DNA from: Rhodocyclaceae bacterium UBA2271
Lineage (GTDB): Bacteria > Pseudomonadota > Gammaproteobacteria > Burkholderiales > Rhodocyclaceae
Assembly (NCBI GenBank): GCA_002347405.1
Contig: DDXB01000044.1
Span: forward strand, 1-38,809
Reading direction: 5' to 3'
DNA length: 38,809 nucleotides
Shown here: piece by piece, positions 31,395 through 38,809 of the stretch
Layout of the letters: each line of letters opens with the position of its first letter
Numbering within the stretch: position 1 is the stretch's first letter
The notes under the pieces: model-generated
Seen by the model: the letters and a program-made list of their open reading frames with translations, nothing else
The model's database searches: none
Told to the model about the DNA's origin: nothing
Made by a program: the position numbers and the translations under genes

Positions 31395-32030
31395 TTACTT
31401 CGCCCCGGCCCGCAGCAGAAACTGGGCGATGTCGGCATGCCCCGCCTTTTTTGCCATGCTGAGCGCCGTGCCTTCGACCGGATCGGCCACTGCCAGGTCG
31501 GCGCCCGAACCGACCAGTACCCGCACGGTGTCGAGATGACCGTTTTTGGCGGCAAACATCAGCGCTGTTTGGCTGTTCGGCGCCAGCGCATTGATGTCGG
31601 CACCGGCCGCCAGCAATAAGCTAATGATTGCGCTGCGATTTTCGAAGGCGGCGTAATGCAGGGCGTTCCATCCGTCGTGATTCGGGGCGACCTTGCGATC
31701 AAGCATCAAGCGCACAACTTCGGTATGCCCACGCAACGCGGCAATCATCAGGGCGGTGTCGCCATGGCGGTTGCGGCGCTGGGCGTTCACCCGGTTGTCG
31801 AGGAGGAATTTCACCAGTTCGAGGTTATTGCCCTCTGCAGCAATCATCAACAGCGTCGCGCCCTGGGTATCCGAGGTATTCACGTCCATGCCGCGCCGCA
31901 ACAGTCCGACGACCGTGGCAGTGTCGTTCTGGTTGGCGGCGTGCAGGATGTCTTCATAAACACCGGAAACGGCGGGTTGCATGCTGGTCAGCATGGCGCT
32001 GACAAAGGCTATCGTTATGATTCTTTTCAT
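31395..32030 (-). CDS. Exported ankyrin-repeat protein
   Basis: The 211-aa protein has a signal peptide (MKRIITIAFVSAMLTSMQPAVS) followed by about five ankyrin repeats (for example GDTALMIAALRGHTEVVRLML and QTALMFAAKNGHLDTVRVLV), so it should be a periplasmic protein-binding scaffold. It overlaps the tatD start region by 4 bp in an ATGA arrangement and lies 22 bp before arsS. No catalytic domain is present. Confidence 0.88.
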   Translation of the reverse strand: MKRIITIAFVSAMLTSMQPAVSGVYEDILHAANQNDTATVVGLLRRGMDVNTSDTQGATLLMIAAEGNNLELVKFLLDNRVNAQRRNRHGDTALMIAALRGHTEVVRLMLDRKVAPNHDGWNALHYAAFENRSAIISLLLAAGADINALAPNSQTALMFAAKNGHLDTVRVLVGSGADLAVADPVEGTALSMAKKAGHADIAQFLLRAGAK

Positions 32031-32818
32031 GGTTTTGCCTGGCTGAAGAGCCGGAAAAAGTTGTCGGTAGTCGTTTCGATGACGGTTTCCAGCGGAAGTT
32101 CGCGCAGGCGGGCAATCTCCTCCGCCACATGCAGCACATAGCCCGGCTGGTTGAGTTTGCCGCGATACGGCACGGGCGCCAGATAGGGGGAATCGGTTTC
32201 CACCAGCAACCGATCCAGCGGCACGCTTTGTGCGACCGCCTTGATCTGGAGCGCGTTCTTGAAAGTAACGATGCCGGAGAATGAGATGTGGAAGCCGAGG
32301 TCAAGCGCCTGGCGCGCGGTATCCAGGTCTTCGGTGAAGCAATGGAAGACACCGCCGACGCTGTCGCCACCCTCTTCCTTCAGCACTCGCAAGGTATCGG
32401 CCGAGGCAGACCGTGTGTGAATAATCAATGGCTTGCCGCATATTTTGGCGGCAGCAATATGGGTACGGAAACGTTCGCGCTGCCATTCCAGGTCGCCGGT
32501 CAGCCGGTAATAATCGAGCCCGGTTTCGCCGATGGCGACAACTTTCGGGTCGGCCGCCAGCGCCACCAGTGTCTCGACATCCGCCTCGCGTGCCGGTTCT
32601 TCCCCATCGGTTTCGGTATCGGGATGGACCCCCACGGCGGCAAACAGGTTTGGCTGCGATTTGACAATGGCGAGCATTTCCGGAAAACGCTCCAGCGTCA
32701 CGCCGGCGCAGAGCGCCCAGCCGACGCGGTTTTTCTGCATGGTGCCCAGCAGGCCGGGAAGATCCCCCGCAAGTTCGGGGAAATCGAGATGGCAGTGGGA
32801 ATCGACGAGCTTGTTCAT
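32027..32818 (-). CDS. tatD: TatD-family metal-dependent hydrolase
   Basis: The 263-aa TIM-barrel hydrolase begins MNKLVDSHCHLDF with the metal-binding HxH (His8, His10). It carries the family blocks AIGETGLDYY, IIHTRSA, GVFHCFTED and LLVETDSPYLAP. TatD enzymes are Mg-dependent 3'-exonucleases or deoxyribonucleases of the amidohydrolase fold. ATG 32818 has GGAGG seven bases upstream, so the longer frame to 32842 is not used. It usually follows holB and often a pilZ gene; here a repeat fills that gap. Confidence 0.92.
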   Translation of the reverse strand: MNKLVDSHCHLDFPELAGDLPGLLGTMQKNRVGWALCAGVTLERFPEMLAIVKSQPNLFAAVGVHPDTETDGEEPAREADVETLVALAADPKVVAIGETGLDYYRLTGDLEWQRERFRTHIAAAKICGKPLIIHTRSASADTLRVLKEEGGDSVGGVFHCFTEDLDTARQALDLGFHISFSGIVTFKNALQIKAVAQSVPLDRLLVETDSPYLAPVPYRGKLNQPGYVLHVAEEIARLRELPLETVIETTTDNFFRLFSQAKP

Positions 32819-32852
32819 GGTGCGACCTCCGGCCGCAACCAATTTTCCCGCT

Positions 32853-32930
32853 TCGTCATTCCGGGGCCGCGTAGCGGAACCCGGAATCCAGTGATTTGCC
32901 CCTGGATTCCGGCTTGCGCCGGAATGACTA
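32853..32930. repeat. Nested inverted repeat (small MITE-like element)
   Basis: Outer arms GTCATTCCGG (32855-32864) and CCGGAATGAC (32919-32928) enclose exact inner arms CCGGAATCCAG (32881-32891) and CTGGATTCCGG (32902-32912). The GTCATTCCGG/GGAATCCAG pairing is a repeat seen between genes in many proteobacteria, from memory. It lies in the holB-tatD gap on the minus-strand operon and could form an RNA hairpin. Confidence 0.75.
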
Positions 32931-32969
32931 ATTTATTCGCGCGGCAGGGGTAATTGCCGCGGAGTATTT

Positions 32970-34007
32970 TCATAGTCCTAGCGGGCGGAAAGCCCGGACG
33001 CAAAGGTCTTCAAGAAACAGCCTCGGGTTGAGCGGATGGTTCGACCAGGCGCGCAACTGGAACACCTGTTGCTGCGCCTGGATCAGCACAGGTAGCGACA
33101 TGCGTGCAGCGAGGCCGCCCAAGGCTTTGTTTTGTTGTGGAAAATAGCGCGGCGGGGCGGCGACGGCACACTGCCCGAGGTCGAAAAGCCATTTTTGCAC
33201 CGTGCTGACCAGTTCTTCCATGCCGAGTGCGCCATCGGCCTTCACGAGACTTTCCCAACGATTAGCCTGCGCCAGGGCCTCCTGCGGTTTGAGCAGGTCG
33301 GCAACCACCGATTCCAGCGCCTTGAGACGACCGGTTCTGGCGGCCGCAGCCACTTCCAAGGGCGCATGACCAAAAAACGGCAGCCATTTGGCGTGCTCGG
33401 CAAGCTGCCGTTCCGCGAGCCAGCGTTGTGATTGTTCGTCAGGCGGACGGCCGAACATGACCCGCCGCGAACGGCTCAACAACGTCGGTAACAGTCTGCG
33501 CCATCTATGAGAAATCATTATAAAATAGAATGATACAGATGGTTCTTCAAGTATTTTAAGAAGTGAATTCGCCGTGATCGGGTTCATCGCCTCGGCGGGA
33601 TCGATGACGCAAACGCGCGCACCGCCGCGGTGGCCGCTGACATGAAAGAACTCTTCGACTTCGCGCACCTGCTGGATGCGGATCTGCTTGCTGGCCTTTT
33701 TCTTGTCCCCGGCATCACTAGAAGTTGCAGCATCGACTGCTTCTTCATCTTCCAGTGCGGCATCGGGTTGCAGCAGGCGGTAATCGGGGTGCTGGCCGTT
33801 GGCCATCATCACGCAGGAGGGGCAATTCCCGCAAGCCGGTTCGTGCGGCTGGCGCGGCTGCTCGCACAGCAGGCGCGCGGCCAGCGCATCGGCGAGTTCG
33901 CGTTTGCCGACCCCGGCCGGGCCGGCAAACAGCAAGGCATGCGGCAGGCGCGTCGCGGCCCCCGTCAAGTCGCTCCATATTTCAGTGTTTAATATAATAT
34001 CAGTCAC
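32970..34007 (-). CDS. holB: DNA polymerase III delta' subunit
   Basis: The 345-aa clamp-loader subunit has a P-loop-like GPAGVGKREL (no hydrolysis is expected for delta'), a Zn-binding cysteine set (CEQPRQPHEPACGNCPSC), the VIDPAEAMNPITANSLLKILEEP block and a sensor-like segment. It helps load the beta clamp. GTG 34007 overlaps the tmk stop by 8 bp, so the gene is translationally coupled; a longer frame upstream is only tmk in another frame. Two patches (33495-33565 and 33975-34020) are strikingly AT-rich, with codons unlike the rest (AAA ATA CTT GAA). The protein there, SVSFYFIMISHRWRR, departs from the usual family pattern. Confidence 0.88.
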   Translation of the reverse strand: MTDIILNTEIWSDLTGAATRLPHALLFAGPAGVGKRELADALAARLLCEQPRQPHEPACGNCPSCVMMANGQHPDYRLLQPDAALEDEEAVDAATSSDAGDKKKASKQIRIQQVREVEEFFHVSGHRGGARVCVIDPAEAMNPITANSLLKILEEPSVSFYFIMISHRWRRLLPTLLSRSRRVMFGRPPDEQSQRWLAERQLAEHAKWLPFFGHAPLEVAAAARTGRLKALESVVADLLKPQEALAQANRWESLVKADGALGMEELVSTVQKWLFDLGQCAVAAPPRYFPQQNKALGGLAARMSLPVLIQAQQQVFQLRAWSNHPLNPRLFLEDLCVRAFRPLGL

Positions 34008-34617
34008 TTGAAAGTATTTGTTCAAGTTGTTTCTGAATTTGTTCAAGCGTCTGCCGGGAGTCGATGATGCGGATTCGTCCGGGTGTTGCGGCGGCCCGGG
34101 CCAGATAGGCGGCGCGCACGCGCTCGTGAAATTCGGTTTTTTCCTGCTCGAAACGATCCAGTTGGCGCTCCGCGCCGGCCATGCGCTGAGCGGCAATATC
34201 GATGGGTAAATCGAAAAGCAGCGTCAGGTCAGGCTGCAGGTCGCCCTGTACCCAGGTTTCCAATTGACCGAGTTTCTCGACCGACAAACCCCGCCCGCCG
34301 CCCTGATAGGCGAAGCTCGCATCGGTGAAACGGTCGCAGACCACCCAGTCGCCCCGCTTGATGGCCGGCTTGATCACCCGTTCAAGGTGCTCGCGGCGGG
34401 CGGCGAACATCAGCAGCGCCTCGGTTTCGAGATGCATCGCTTCGTGGAGCAGGAGTTCGCGCAGTTTTTCGCCCAGTGGCGTGCCGCCCGGTTCGCGGGT
34501 TTGCACTACGACATGCCCGCGCGCCCGCAGATGCTCGATCAACCAGCCCAGATGGGTGCTTTTGCCCGCGCCATCGACGCCTTCGAGGGTGATGAATTTT
34601 CCTTTGCTCACTTCCAT
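34000..34617 (-). CDS. tmk: Thymidylate kinase
   Basis: The 205-aa kinase has the P-loop GVDGAGKS (13-20), TREPGGTPLGE, CDRFTDASFAYQGGGRG and a LID region typical of bacterial dTMP kinases. It phosphorylates dTMP to dTDP for DNA synthesis. It starts 4 bp after the mltG stop and overlaps holB, the conserved mltG-tmk-holB order. The last 30 bases share the AT-rich patch at the holB start. Confidence 0.96.
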   Translation of the reverse strand: MEVSKGKFITLEGVDGAGKSTHLGWLIEHLRARGHVVVQTREPGGTPLGEKLRELLLHEAMHLETEALLMFAARREHLERVIKPAIKRGDWVVCDRFTDASFAYQGGGRGLSVEKLGQLETWVQGDLQPDLTLLFDLPIDIAAQRMAGAERQLDRFEQEKTEFHERVRAAYLARAAATPGRIRIIDSRQTLEQIQKQLEQILSSD

Positions 34618-34621
34618 TTAC

Positions 34622-35638
34622 TCACCTGCCACCCCGCTGGTATTTATTGACGGCGCGATTATGCTCCTCCAGGGAGCGCGAAAAGACGCTGGAACCGTCC
34701 CCGCGGGCGACGAAGTACAGCAGATCTGTTTTCGGCGGACTCAGGGTGGCCTCGATTGACGCCATGCCCGGCAGGGCGATCGGCGTGGGTGGCAAGCCGC
34801 CACGGGTATAGGTGTTGTAAGGCGTATCGGCCAGCAAATCGCTCTTTCTCAGATTGCCGTCGAACCTCTCTCCCAGACCATAGATCACCGTCGGATCGGT
34901 TTGCAGTCGCATGCCGATGCGCAGGCGATTGACGAACACCGAGGCCACCTTGCCCCGGTCAGCGGGCGCGCCGGTTTCCTTTTCGACAATCGAGGCCATG
35001 ATCAAGGCTTCGCGGGGTGTTTTGTAAGGCACTGAAGGGTCACGCTTTTCCCACGCATCCGCCATGCGCCGCTGCATGCCGTGGTAAGCCCGCTGCAGGA
35101 TCACCAGATCCTTGGTCTGGCGGGCGAACAGATAGGTATCGGGGAAAAACAGCCCTTCGGGGTGGGATTCCTCCGCGCCGATCAGTTTGAGGATCTCGGC
35201 ATCCGGGAGTCCGGCCGTGTCGTGCCGCAGGTCGGGGTGGGCATCGAGCTGGGCGCGCAGATCGCGAAAAGTCTTGCCCTCGACGATGACGATGCGGGTT
35301 TGCATCACGTCGCCGTCCGTCAGCTTTTGCAGCAGTTGCCACGCCGTCACGCCAGGACCGACTTCATAGCTGCCCGCCTGGATGTTGCGATCCTTGCCCG
35401 CCAGCCGTCCCAGCAGGGCGAATTGCCAGGGGGGCATGCCAACGCCGGCATCGGCCATCACCTGTGCCGCGCCCTTGAGGCCGAGACCAGGACGAATATC
35501 GAAATCCACAACCCCCTGGGGATTGAGTTTGAGCGGCACGACCGCAAATGCAAACCATGCCATCCAGGCGGCAAAGCCTCCCGCAAGCAGGATGCCGGCC
35601 CAGAGCAACAACTGTAATCGTTTGAGATGGCGTTTCAT
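34622..35638 (-). CDS. mltG: Endolytic murein transglycosylase MltG
   Basis: The 338-aa protein has one N-terminal membrane anchor (about 8-34) and a YceG/MltG domain with LQTDPTVIYGLG and TPYNTYTRGGLPPTPIALPG. The catalytic Glu219 lies in ASIVEKETG and matches E. coli Glu218. It cleaves nascent glycan strands on the periplasmic face and sets their length. It is divergent from ygfZ with a 64-bp gap, and starts the tmk-holB operon. Confidence 0.95.
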   Translation of the reverse strand: MKRHLKRLQLLLWAGILLAGGFAAWMAWFAFAVVPLKLNPQGVVDFDIRPGLGLKGAAQVMADAGVGMPPWQFALLGRLAGKDRNIQAGSYEVGPGVTAWQLLQKLTDGDVMQTRIVIVEGKTFRDLRAQLDAHPDLRHDTAGLPDAEILKLIGAEESHPEGLFFPDTYLFARQTKDLVILQRAYHGMQRRMADAWEKRDPSVPYKTPREALIMASIVEKETGAPADRGKVASVFVNRLRIGMRLQTDPTVIYGLGERFDGNLRKSDLLADTPYNTYTRGGLPPTPIALPGMASIEATLSPPKTDLLYFVARGDGSSVFSRSLEEHNRAVNKYQRGGR

Positions 35639-35702
35639 GGAAGGCGGCTATGATAGCCGCTGTTGCTGTTTTTTAGATTTCACCGGACCACAGGATCAAG
35701 CT

Positions 35703-36722
35703 ATGAACCAGAACTGGCACGATTTTATTGCCCAACAGGGCGCTCAGGACAATTGCGAGCATTTCGGCGACCTGCAGGCCGAATTGCAGGCCGCGGACAC
35801 AGCCACCATTGTCGTGCCACTTTCCGAGCAGGGCCTGATCGGCGTCAGCGGCGCGGATGCCGCCAGCTTCCTGCACAATCAACTGACCAACGACATCACC
35901 CACATTCCCGCCGACGGGGCGCGCCACGCCGGCTTGTGCACCGCCAAGGGCCGGATGATCGCCAGTTTCCTGATCTGGCGCGAAGCGGACGATTACCTGC
36001 TGCAGCTGTCAGCCGACATTCTGCCGGGCATCCTGAAAAAACTCTCGATGTATGTGCTGCGCAGCAAGGTCAAGCTTGCCGACCTTAACGACGAACGGGT
36101 ACTGATCGGCATCGCCGGCCCGCAGGCCGCGGCCATTGTCGGCAGTTTGGGCATCCAGCCCGGCAGTGCCATGCAGACAACGGCTTTCGCTGGCGGCACT
36201 GTGGTGCGCCTCGACGAGCGTCGCTTCGTCCTGGCGGTCAAGGCGGCAAACGCCCCCGACATCTGGCAAAAAGTTTCCGCACAGGCTCGGCCCGCCGGAT
36301 TGACGGCCTGGCGCCTGGGCGAGATCGCTGCCGGCCAGCCGCGCATCGTCGCCGCGACCCAGGAAGCTTTCGTGCCGCAGATGGTCAATTACGAAGTCGA
36401 TGCCGTCGGCGGTGTCAGCTTCAAGAAAGGCTGCTATCCGGGGCAGGAAATCGTCGCCCGCACCCATTACCTCGGCAAGGTCAAGCGCCGCATGTATCGC
36501 GCCAGCCTTGAATTGCCCTTCCCGCCCGGTACCGCTGTCTATACCTCCGAAACCGGGGACCAGCATTGCGGCGCCGTGGTGCTGGCGGCCCCCGCGCCTG
36601 CCGGCGGCTACGAGTATCTGGTCGTGGTCCAGTCTTCCGGCGCCGAAGCCGGTCAAGTACATGTCGGCAAGCCGGATGGCCCGCAAATGAAAATCCTCGA
36701 TCTGCCTTACAGGGTTGAGTAA
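35703..36722 (+). CDS. ygfZ: YgfZ-family folate-dependent Fe-S cluster protein
   Basis: The 339-aa protein has a GcvT-like folate-binding fold and the diagnostic KGCYPGQEIV motif (Cys244). YgfZ supports assembly or repair of certain iron-sulfur enzymes, plausible in a strain with Fe-S proteins such as ArsS and the dehydratase. AGGA lies about eight bases before ATG 35703. A longer in-frame extension upstream reads back through the mltG start and is discarded. Confidence 0.94.
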   Translation: MNQNWHDFIAQQGAQDNCEHFGDLQAELQAADTATIVVPLSEQGLIGVSGADAASFLHNQLTNDITHIPADGARHAGLCTAKGRMIASFLIWREADDYLLQLSADILPGILKKLSMYVLRSKVKLADLNDERVLIGIAGPQAAAIVGSLGIQPGSAMQTTAFAGGTVVRLDERRFVLAVKAANAPDIWQKVSAQARPAGLTAWRLGEIAAGQPRIVAATQEAFVPQMVNYEVDAVGGVSFKKGCYPGQEIVARTHYLGKVKRRMYRASLELPFPPGTAVYTSETGDQHCGAVVLAAPAPAGGYEYLVVVQSSGAEAGQVHVGKPDGPQMKILDLPYRVE

Positions 36723-36735
36723 TCCTGGAAAAATA

Positions 36736-36806
36736 ATTCACCACGGCGACACGGCGAGGAACAATCAAAGTGTTTCTTTGCGCCGTGTCGCCGTGTTCGC
36801 CGTGGT
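36736..36806. repeat. Large intergenic inverted repeat after ygfZ
   Basis: CACGGCGACACGGCG (36742-36756) and CGCCGTGTCGCCGTG (36781-36795) are exact reverse complements with a 24-bp spacer, and further CGCCGTGG repeats extend the right arm. It resembles a repeat family of the CCACGGAGACACGGAG kind found between genes in other bacteria, from memory. It may end ygfZ transcription and lies 24 bp before the next start. Confidence 0.75.
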
Positions 36807-36818
36807 TCAACTGAGTAA

Positions 36819-37613
36819 ATGTGCCTGATCCTGGTGGCCTGGCAGGCCCACCCCGACTTCCCCTTTGTCCTGGCGGCCAACCGCGATGAATTCTTTGCAC
36901 GCCGTAGCGCCAGCGCCGACTTCTGGAAAGACCAGCCGAAAATCCTCGCCGGCCGCGATCTGGAGGCCGGCGGCACCTGGCTGGGCATGACGCGCGGCGG
37001 CAGCGATGGTTACAAATTCGCCGCCCTGACCAACTTTCGCGACCCGGGCAGCCACAAGCCACAGGCGCCGTCGCGGGGCCGTCTGGTCGCCGATTTTCTG
37101 GCTGGCGACATGACCATCGACGCCTATCTCGATATGCTGCACCCCGCCGACTACAACGGCTTCAACCTGCTGCTCGGCGATGGTCAACGTCTATTCGCTT
37201 TCAACAATGTCACTCAAGAACGTCACGAGCTCGCGCCGGGCATTTATGGCCTGTCGAACCACCTGCTCGATACACCCTGGCCAAAAGTCGGCGCTGGCAA
37301 GACGGCGCTGGCCGCTGCGCTCACCGCCCTGCCCGATGAAAGTCATCTGTGGCGCTTGCTGCGCGACGACACGGTCCATCCCGACGCAGACCTGCCGGCC
37401 ACCGGCGTCAGCATAGATTGGGAGCGACTGCTCTCGGCCGCCTTCATTCGCAGCCCCGATTACGGCACGCGCTGCTCGACGGTCGTGAAAGTCGGCGCTG
37501 GCGGGACGGAAAGCCCCGCATGGGGTACGGCGAGCTTCGATGAGCAAACCTGGCTACCCAACGGCCAGGCCGGCGCGCGAAAACGTTTTCGTTTCAGGCT
37601 GGAATCCCGATGA
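36819..37613 (+). CDS. NRDE/TANGO2-family protein with embedded REP-like sequences
   Basis: The 264-aa protein begins MCLILVAWQAHPDFPFVLAANRDEFFARR; Cys2 and NRDE (21-24) are the family hallmarks, and LAGRDLEAGGTWLG follows. The family has an Ntn-hydrolase-like fold; its relative TANGO2 is linked to haem and lipid metabolism, but the bacterial role is unclear. Three stretches of the gene match the REP-like block of the window's left end: 36900-36923 (reversed), 37284-37307, and 37486-37533, which includes the AGCCCCGCATGGGGTACGGC hairpin. The last encodes VKVGAGGTESPAWGTAS, which looks like inserted or converted sequence in the C-terminal region. The frame stays open. Confidence 0.85.
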   Translation: MCLILVAWQAHPDFPFVLAANRDEFFARRSASADFWKDQPKILAGRDLEAGGTWLGMTRGGSDGYKFAALTNFRDPGSHKPQAPSRGRLVADFLAGDMTIDAYLDMLHPADYNGFNLLLGDGQRLFAFNNVTQERHELAPGIYGLSNHLLDTPWPKVGAGKTALAAALTALPDESHLWRLLRDDTVHPDADLPATGVSIDWERLLSAAFIRSPDYGTRCSTVVKVGAGGTESPAWGTASFDEQTWLPNGQAGARKRFRFRLESR

Positions 37614-37972
37614 AATACTGGCTCTCCCTGGCGTTCCTGCTCAGCACTGTGGCGCAGGCTGCAACCGTCGCCTGCCACATCACCTATGGCGGCGAAACCC
37701 GCGTCATCTCAGCCACCCCGGTGGCCTCGCCCTATGCCGTGCCGACCGTGCAGGTGGGCTCATATTTCCTGTTCCGGGTGGTTTTCGAGGCAGGCATCGC
37801 GATCAAGACCTATGTGTATGGCGACCGCGACAGCGGGCCGGTGCCCCTGCATCAGGCAACGTTCTCTTTGCCCGTGACCCATTCCAGTCGCCACGGTTTC
37901 AGCGGACAGCATTTTGTCTATGAACCGGTGCGCGACGGCGAACTGCAATACTGGTGCGAGTTGCGCCCATGA
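37610..37972 (+). CDS. Small exported protein of unknown function
   Basis: The 120-aa product has a signal peptide (MKYWLSLAFLLSTVAQA, cleavage before ATVAC) and two cysteines (Cys22 and Cys116) that could form a disulfide in the periplasm. The body is beta-rich. It overlaps the NRDE gene and the CapA gene by 4 bp each, so all three are translated together. I do not recognise the family. Confidence 0.75.
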   Translation: MKYWLSLAFLLSTVAQAATVACHITYGGETRVISATPVASPYAVPTVQVGSYFLFRVVFEAGIAIKTYVYGDRDSGPVPLHQATFSLPVTHSSRHGFSGQHFVYEPVRDGELQYWCELRP

Positions 37973-38809
37973 CGCTGCGCGCCCTGCTCCTGATCTGTCT
38001 GTGCGCGGTCCTGCCGGTGCACGCCGAGTCGGTGAAGCTGATTTTCGTCGGCGACATCATGCTCGACGACGGTCCCGGCAAGGCCATCGCCGCCGGCCGC
38101 GACCCGCTGGCGCCCTTTGCCGCGCTGCTCGCCGAGGCCGACTACCGCATCGGCAACCTCGAATGCCCCATAGCGACGGTCGGCCAGCCGCTGGACAGCA
38201 AGATCTACAACTTCCGCGCCCACCCGCGGGTGTTGTCCGTGCTCAAGGGCCGTTTCGACGCGTTGGCCGTTTCCAACAATCATTCCGGCGACTACGGCCA
38301 GGCCGCATTTCTGGAAACACTTGATTTTCTCAAGCAGACCGGCATCGCCAGTTTCGGCGGCGGACGCAATCAATCTGAAGCCCACGCGCCGCTGTGGATC
38401 GAGAAAAACGGCCTGCGCATCGCCGTGCTCGGCTACAACGAATTCAAGCCGCGCAGCTTCGCGGCCGGCCCCCACTGGCCGGGCATCGCCTGGAGCGAAG
38501 ATAGCCACGTGCTCGCCGACATCCGCGCGGCACGCGCCGCCGGCGCCGACCTGGTGATTCCGTTCATGCACTGGGGCTGGGAGAACGAACCGAAGCCGGA
38601 CGAGCGTCAGCGCCAGTTGGCGCGGCTCATGATCGATGCCGGCGCCGCCGCGGTGGTCGGCGGTCATCCGCATGTCACGCAAGGCAGCGAAATCTATCGC
38701 GGCAAGCCGATCATCTACAGCCTGGGCAATTTTGTATTCGACGGTTTTGACACGCCGGCGGGGAAACTGGGCTGGCTGTTGCGCATGAACGTGGATCGCG
38801 GCGGCGTGC
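37969..38809 (+). CDS. CapA-family metallophosphatase-like protein (runs off window)
   Basis: The visible 280 residues begin with a signal peptide (MTLRALLLICLCAVLPVHA). The PGA_cap/CapA domain follows: LIFVGDIMLDD, RIGNLECPIA, ALAVSNNHSGDYG, PFMHWGWENEP, VVGGHPHVTQGSEIYRGKPIIYSLGNFVFD, all typical metal-binding blocks of this calcineurin-like family. CapA proteins take part in poly-gamma-glutamate capsule formation, but many bacterial relatives are of unknown role. It overlaps the preceding gene by 4 bp. No stop is reached before the window ends. Confidence 0.9.
   Translation, partial: MTLRALLLICLCAVLPVHAESVKLIFVGDIMLDDGPGKAIAAGRDPLAPFAALLAEADYRIGNLECPIATVGQPLDSKIYNFRAHPRVLSVLKGRFDALAVSNNHSGDYGQAAFLETLDFLKQTGIASFGGGRNQSEAHAPLWIEKNGLRIAVLGYNEFKPRSFAAGPHWPGIAWSEDSHVLADIRAARAAGADLVIPFMHWGWENEPKPDERQRQLARLMIDAGAAAVVGGHPHVTQGSEIYRGKPIIYSLGNFVFDGFDTPAGKLGWLLRMNVDRGGV

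Overview
The window looks like chromosomal DNA of a high-GC betaproteobacterium, probably Rhodocyclales-like. This is inferred from the mltG-tmk-holB-tatD block next to ygfZ, an ArsS/TIGR04283-type cluster, a FixLJ-like sensor pair and the types of intergenic repeats; no rRNA or marker gene is present to prove it. A 28-bp sequence at 4715-4742 closely matches the XerC/XerD dif site. The left part of the window therefore probably lies at the replication terminus, or in an element that uses the Xer system.

Region 1 (1-9.9 kb) is accessory. It begins with an array of related 100-330 bp repeat units that share a REP-like core (AAAGGGGCCAGGGTCGAATT). The array is interrupted by a 5'-truncated RHS/YD-repeat gene whose C-terminal 100 residues carry a phospholipase A2-like motif (CCxxHDxCY). 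A small overlapping lipoprotein gene follows and is a candidate immunity protein. More repeat copies come next; one cuts off the toxin of a higBA pair and leaves an orphan higA antitoxin. After dif there is a tight three-gene minus-strand operon: a patatin-like lipase, a 930-aa CHAT (caspase-like) protease protein and a ComEC-like metallo-beta-lactamase-fold hydrolase. This is the best candidate for an undescribed conflict or defence system.

Region 2 (10-20.4 kb) is a nine-gene plus-strand catabolic operon. An RpiR-type regulator lies downstream of a perfect 12-bp-arm palindrome. It is followed by a TRAP transporter (DctQ, DctM, DctP), an M20-family carbamoylase/amidase, an N-carbamoyl-D-amino acid hydrolase, two fold-type-II PLP enzymes and an iron-sulfur L-serine dehydratase-like protein. 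The set suggests uptake and decarbamoylation of a ureido compound, followed by PLP and Fe-S lyase steps; the substrate is unknown.

Region 3 (20.4-31.4 kb) holds a DUF2934/PAS pair divergent from a FixLJ-like two-component system, an mlaF-type ABC ATPase without its usual partners, and an arsenosugar-type cluster (TIGR04282 and TIGR04283 enzymes, DUF3047 protein, TVP38-mercuric-reductase-like fusion, ArsS radical SAM). A small unknown protein and a fatty acid hydroxylase-family membrane enzyme lie among the last.

Region 4 (31.4-38.8 kb) is mostly conserved housekeeping: ankyrin protein, tatD, holB, tmk, mltG, divergent ygfZ, then an NRDE-family gene, a small periplasmic protein and a CapA-family gene that runs off the end. 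Repeat-like sequences recur here in intergenic gaps and also inside coding sequence, most clearly inside the NRDE gene.
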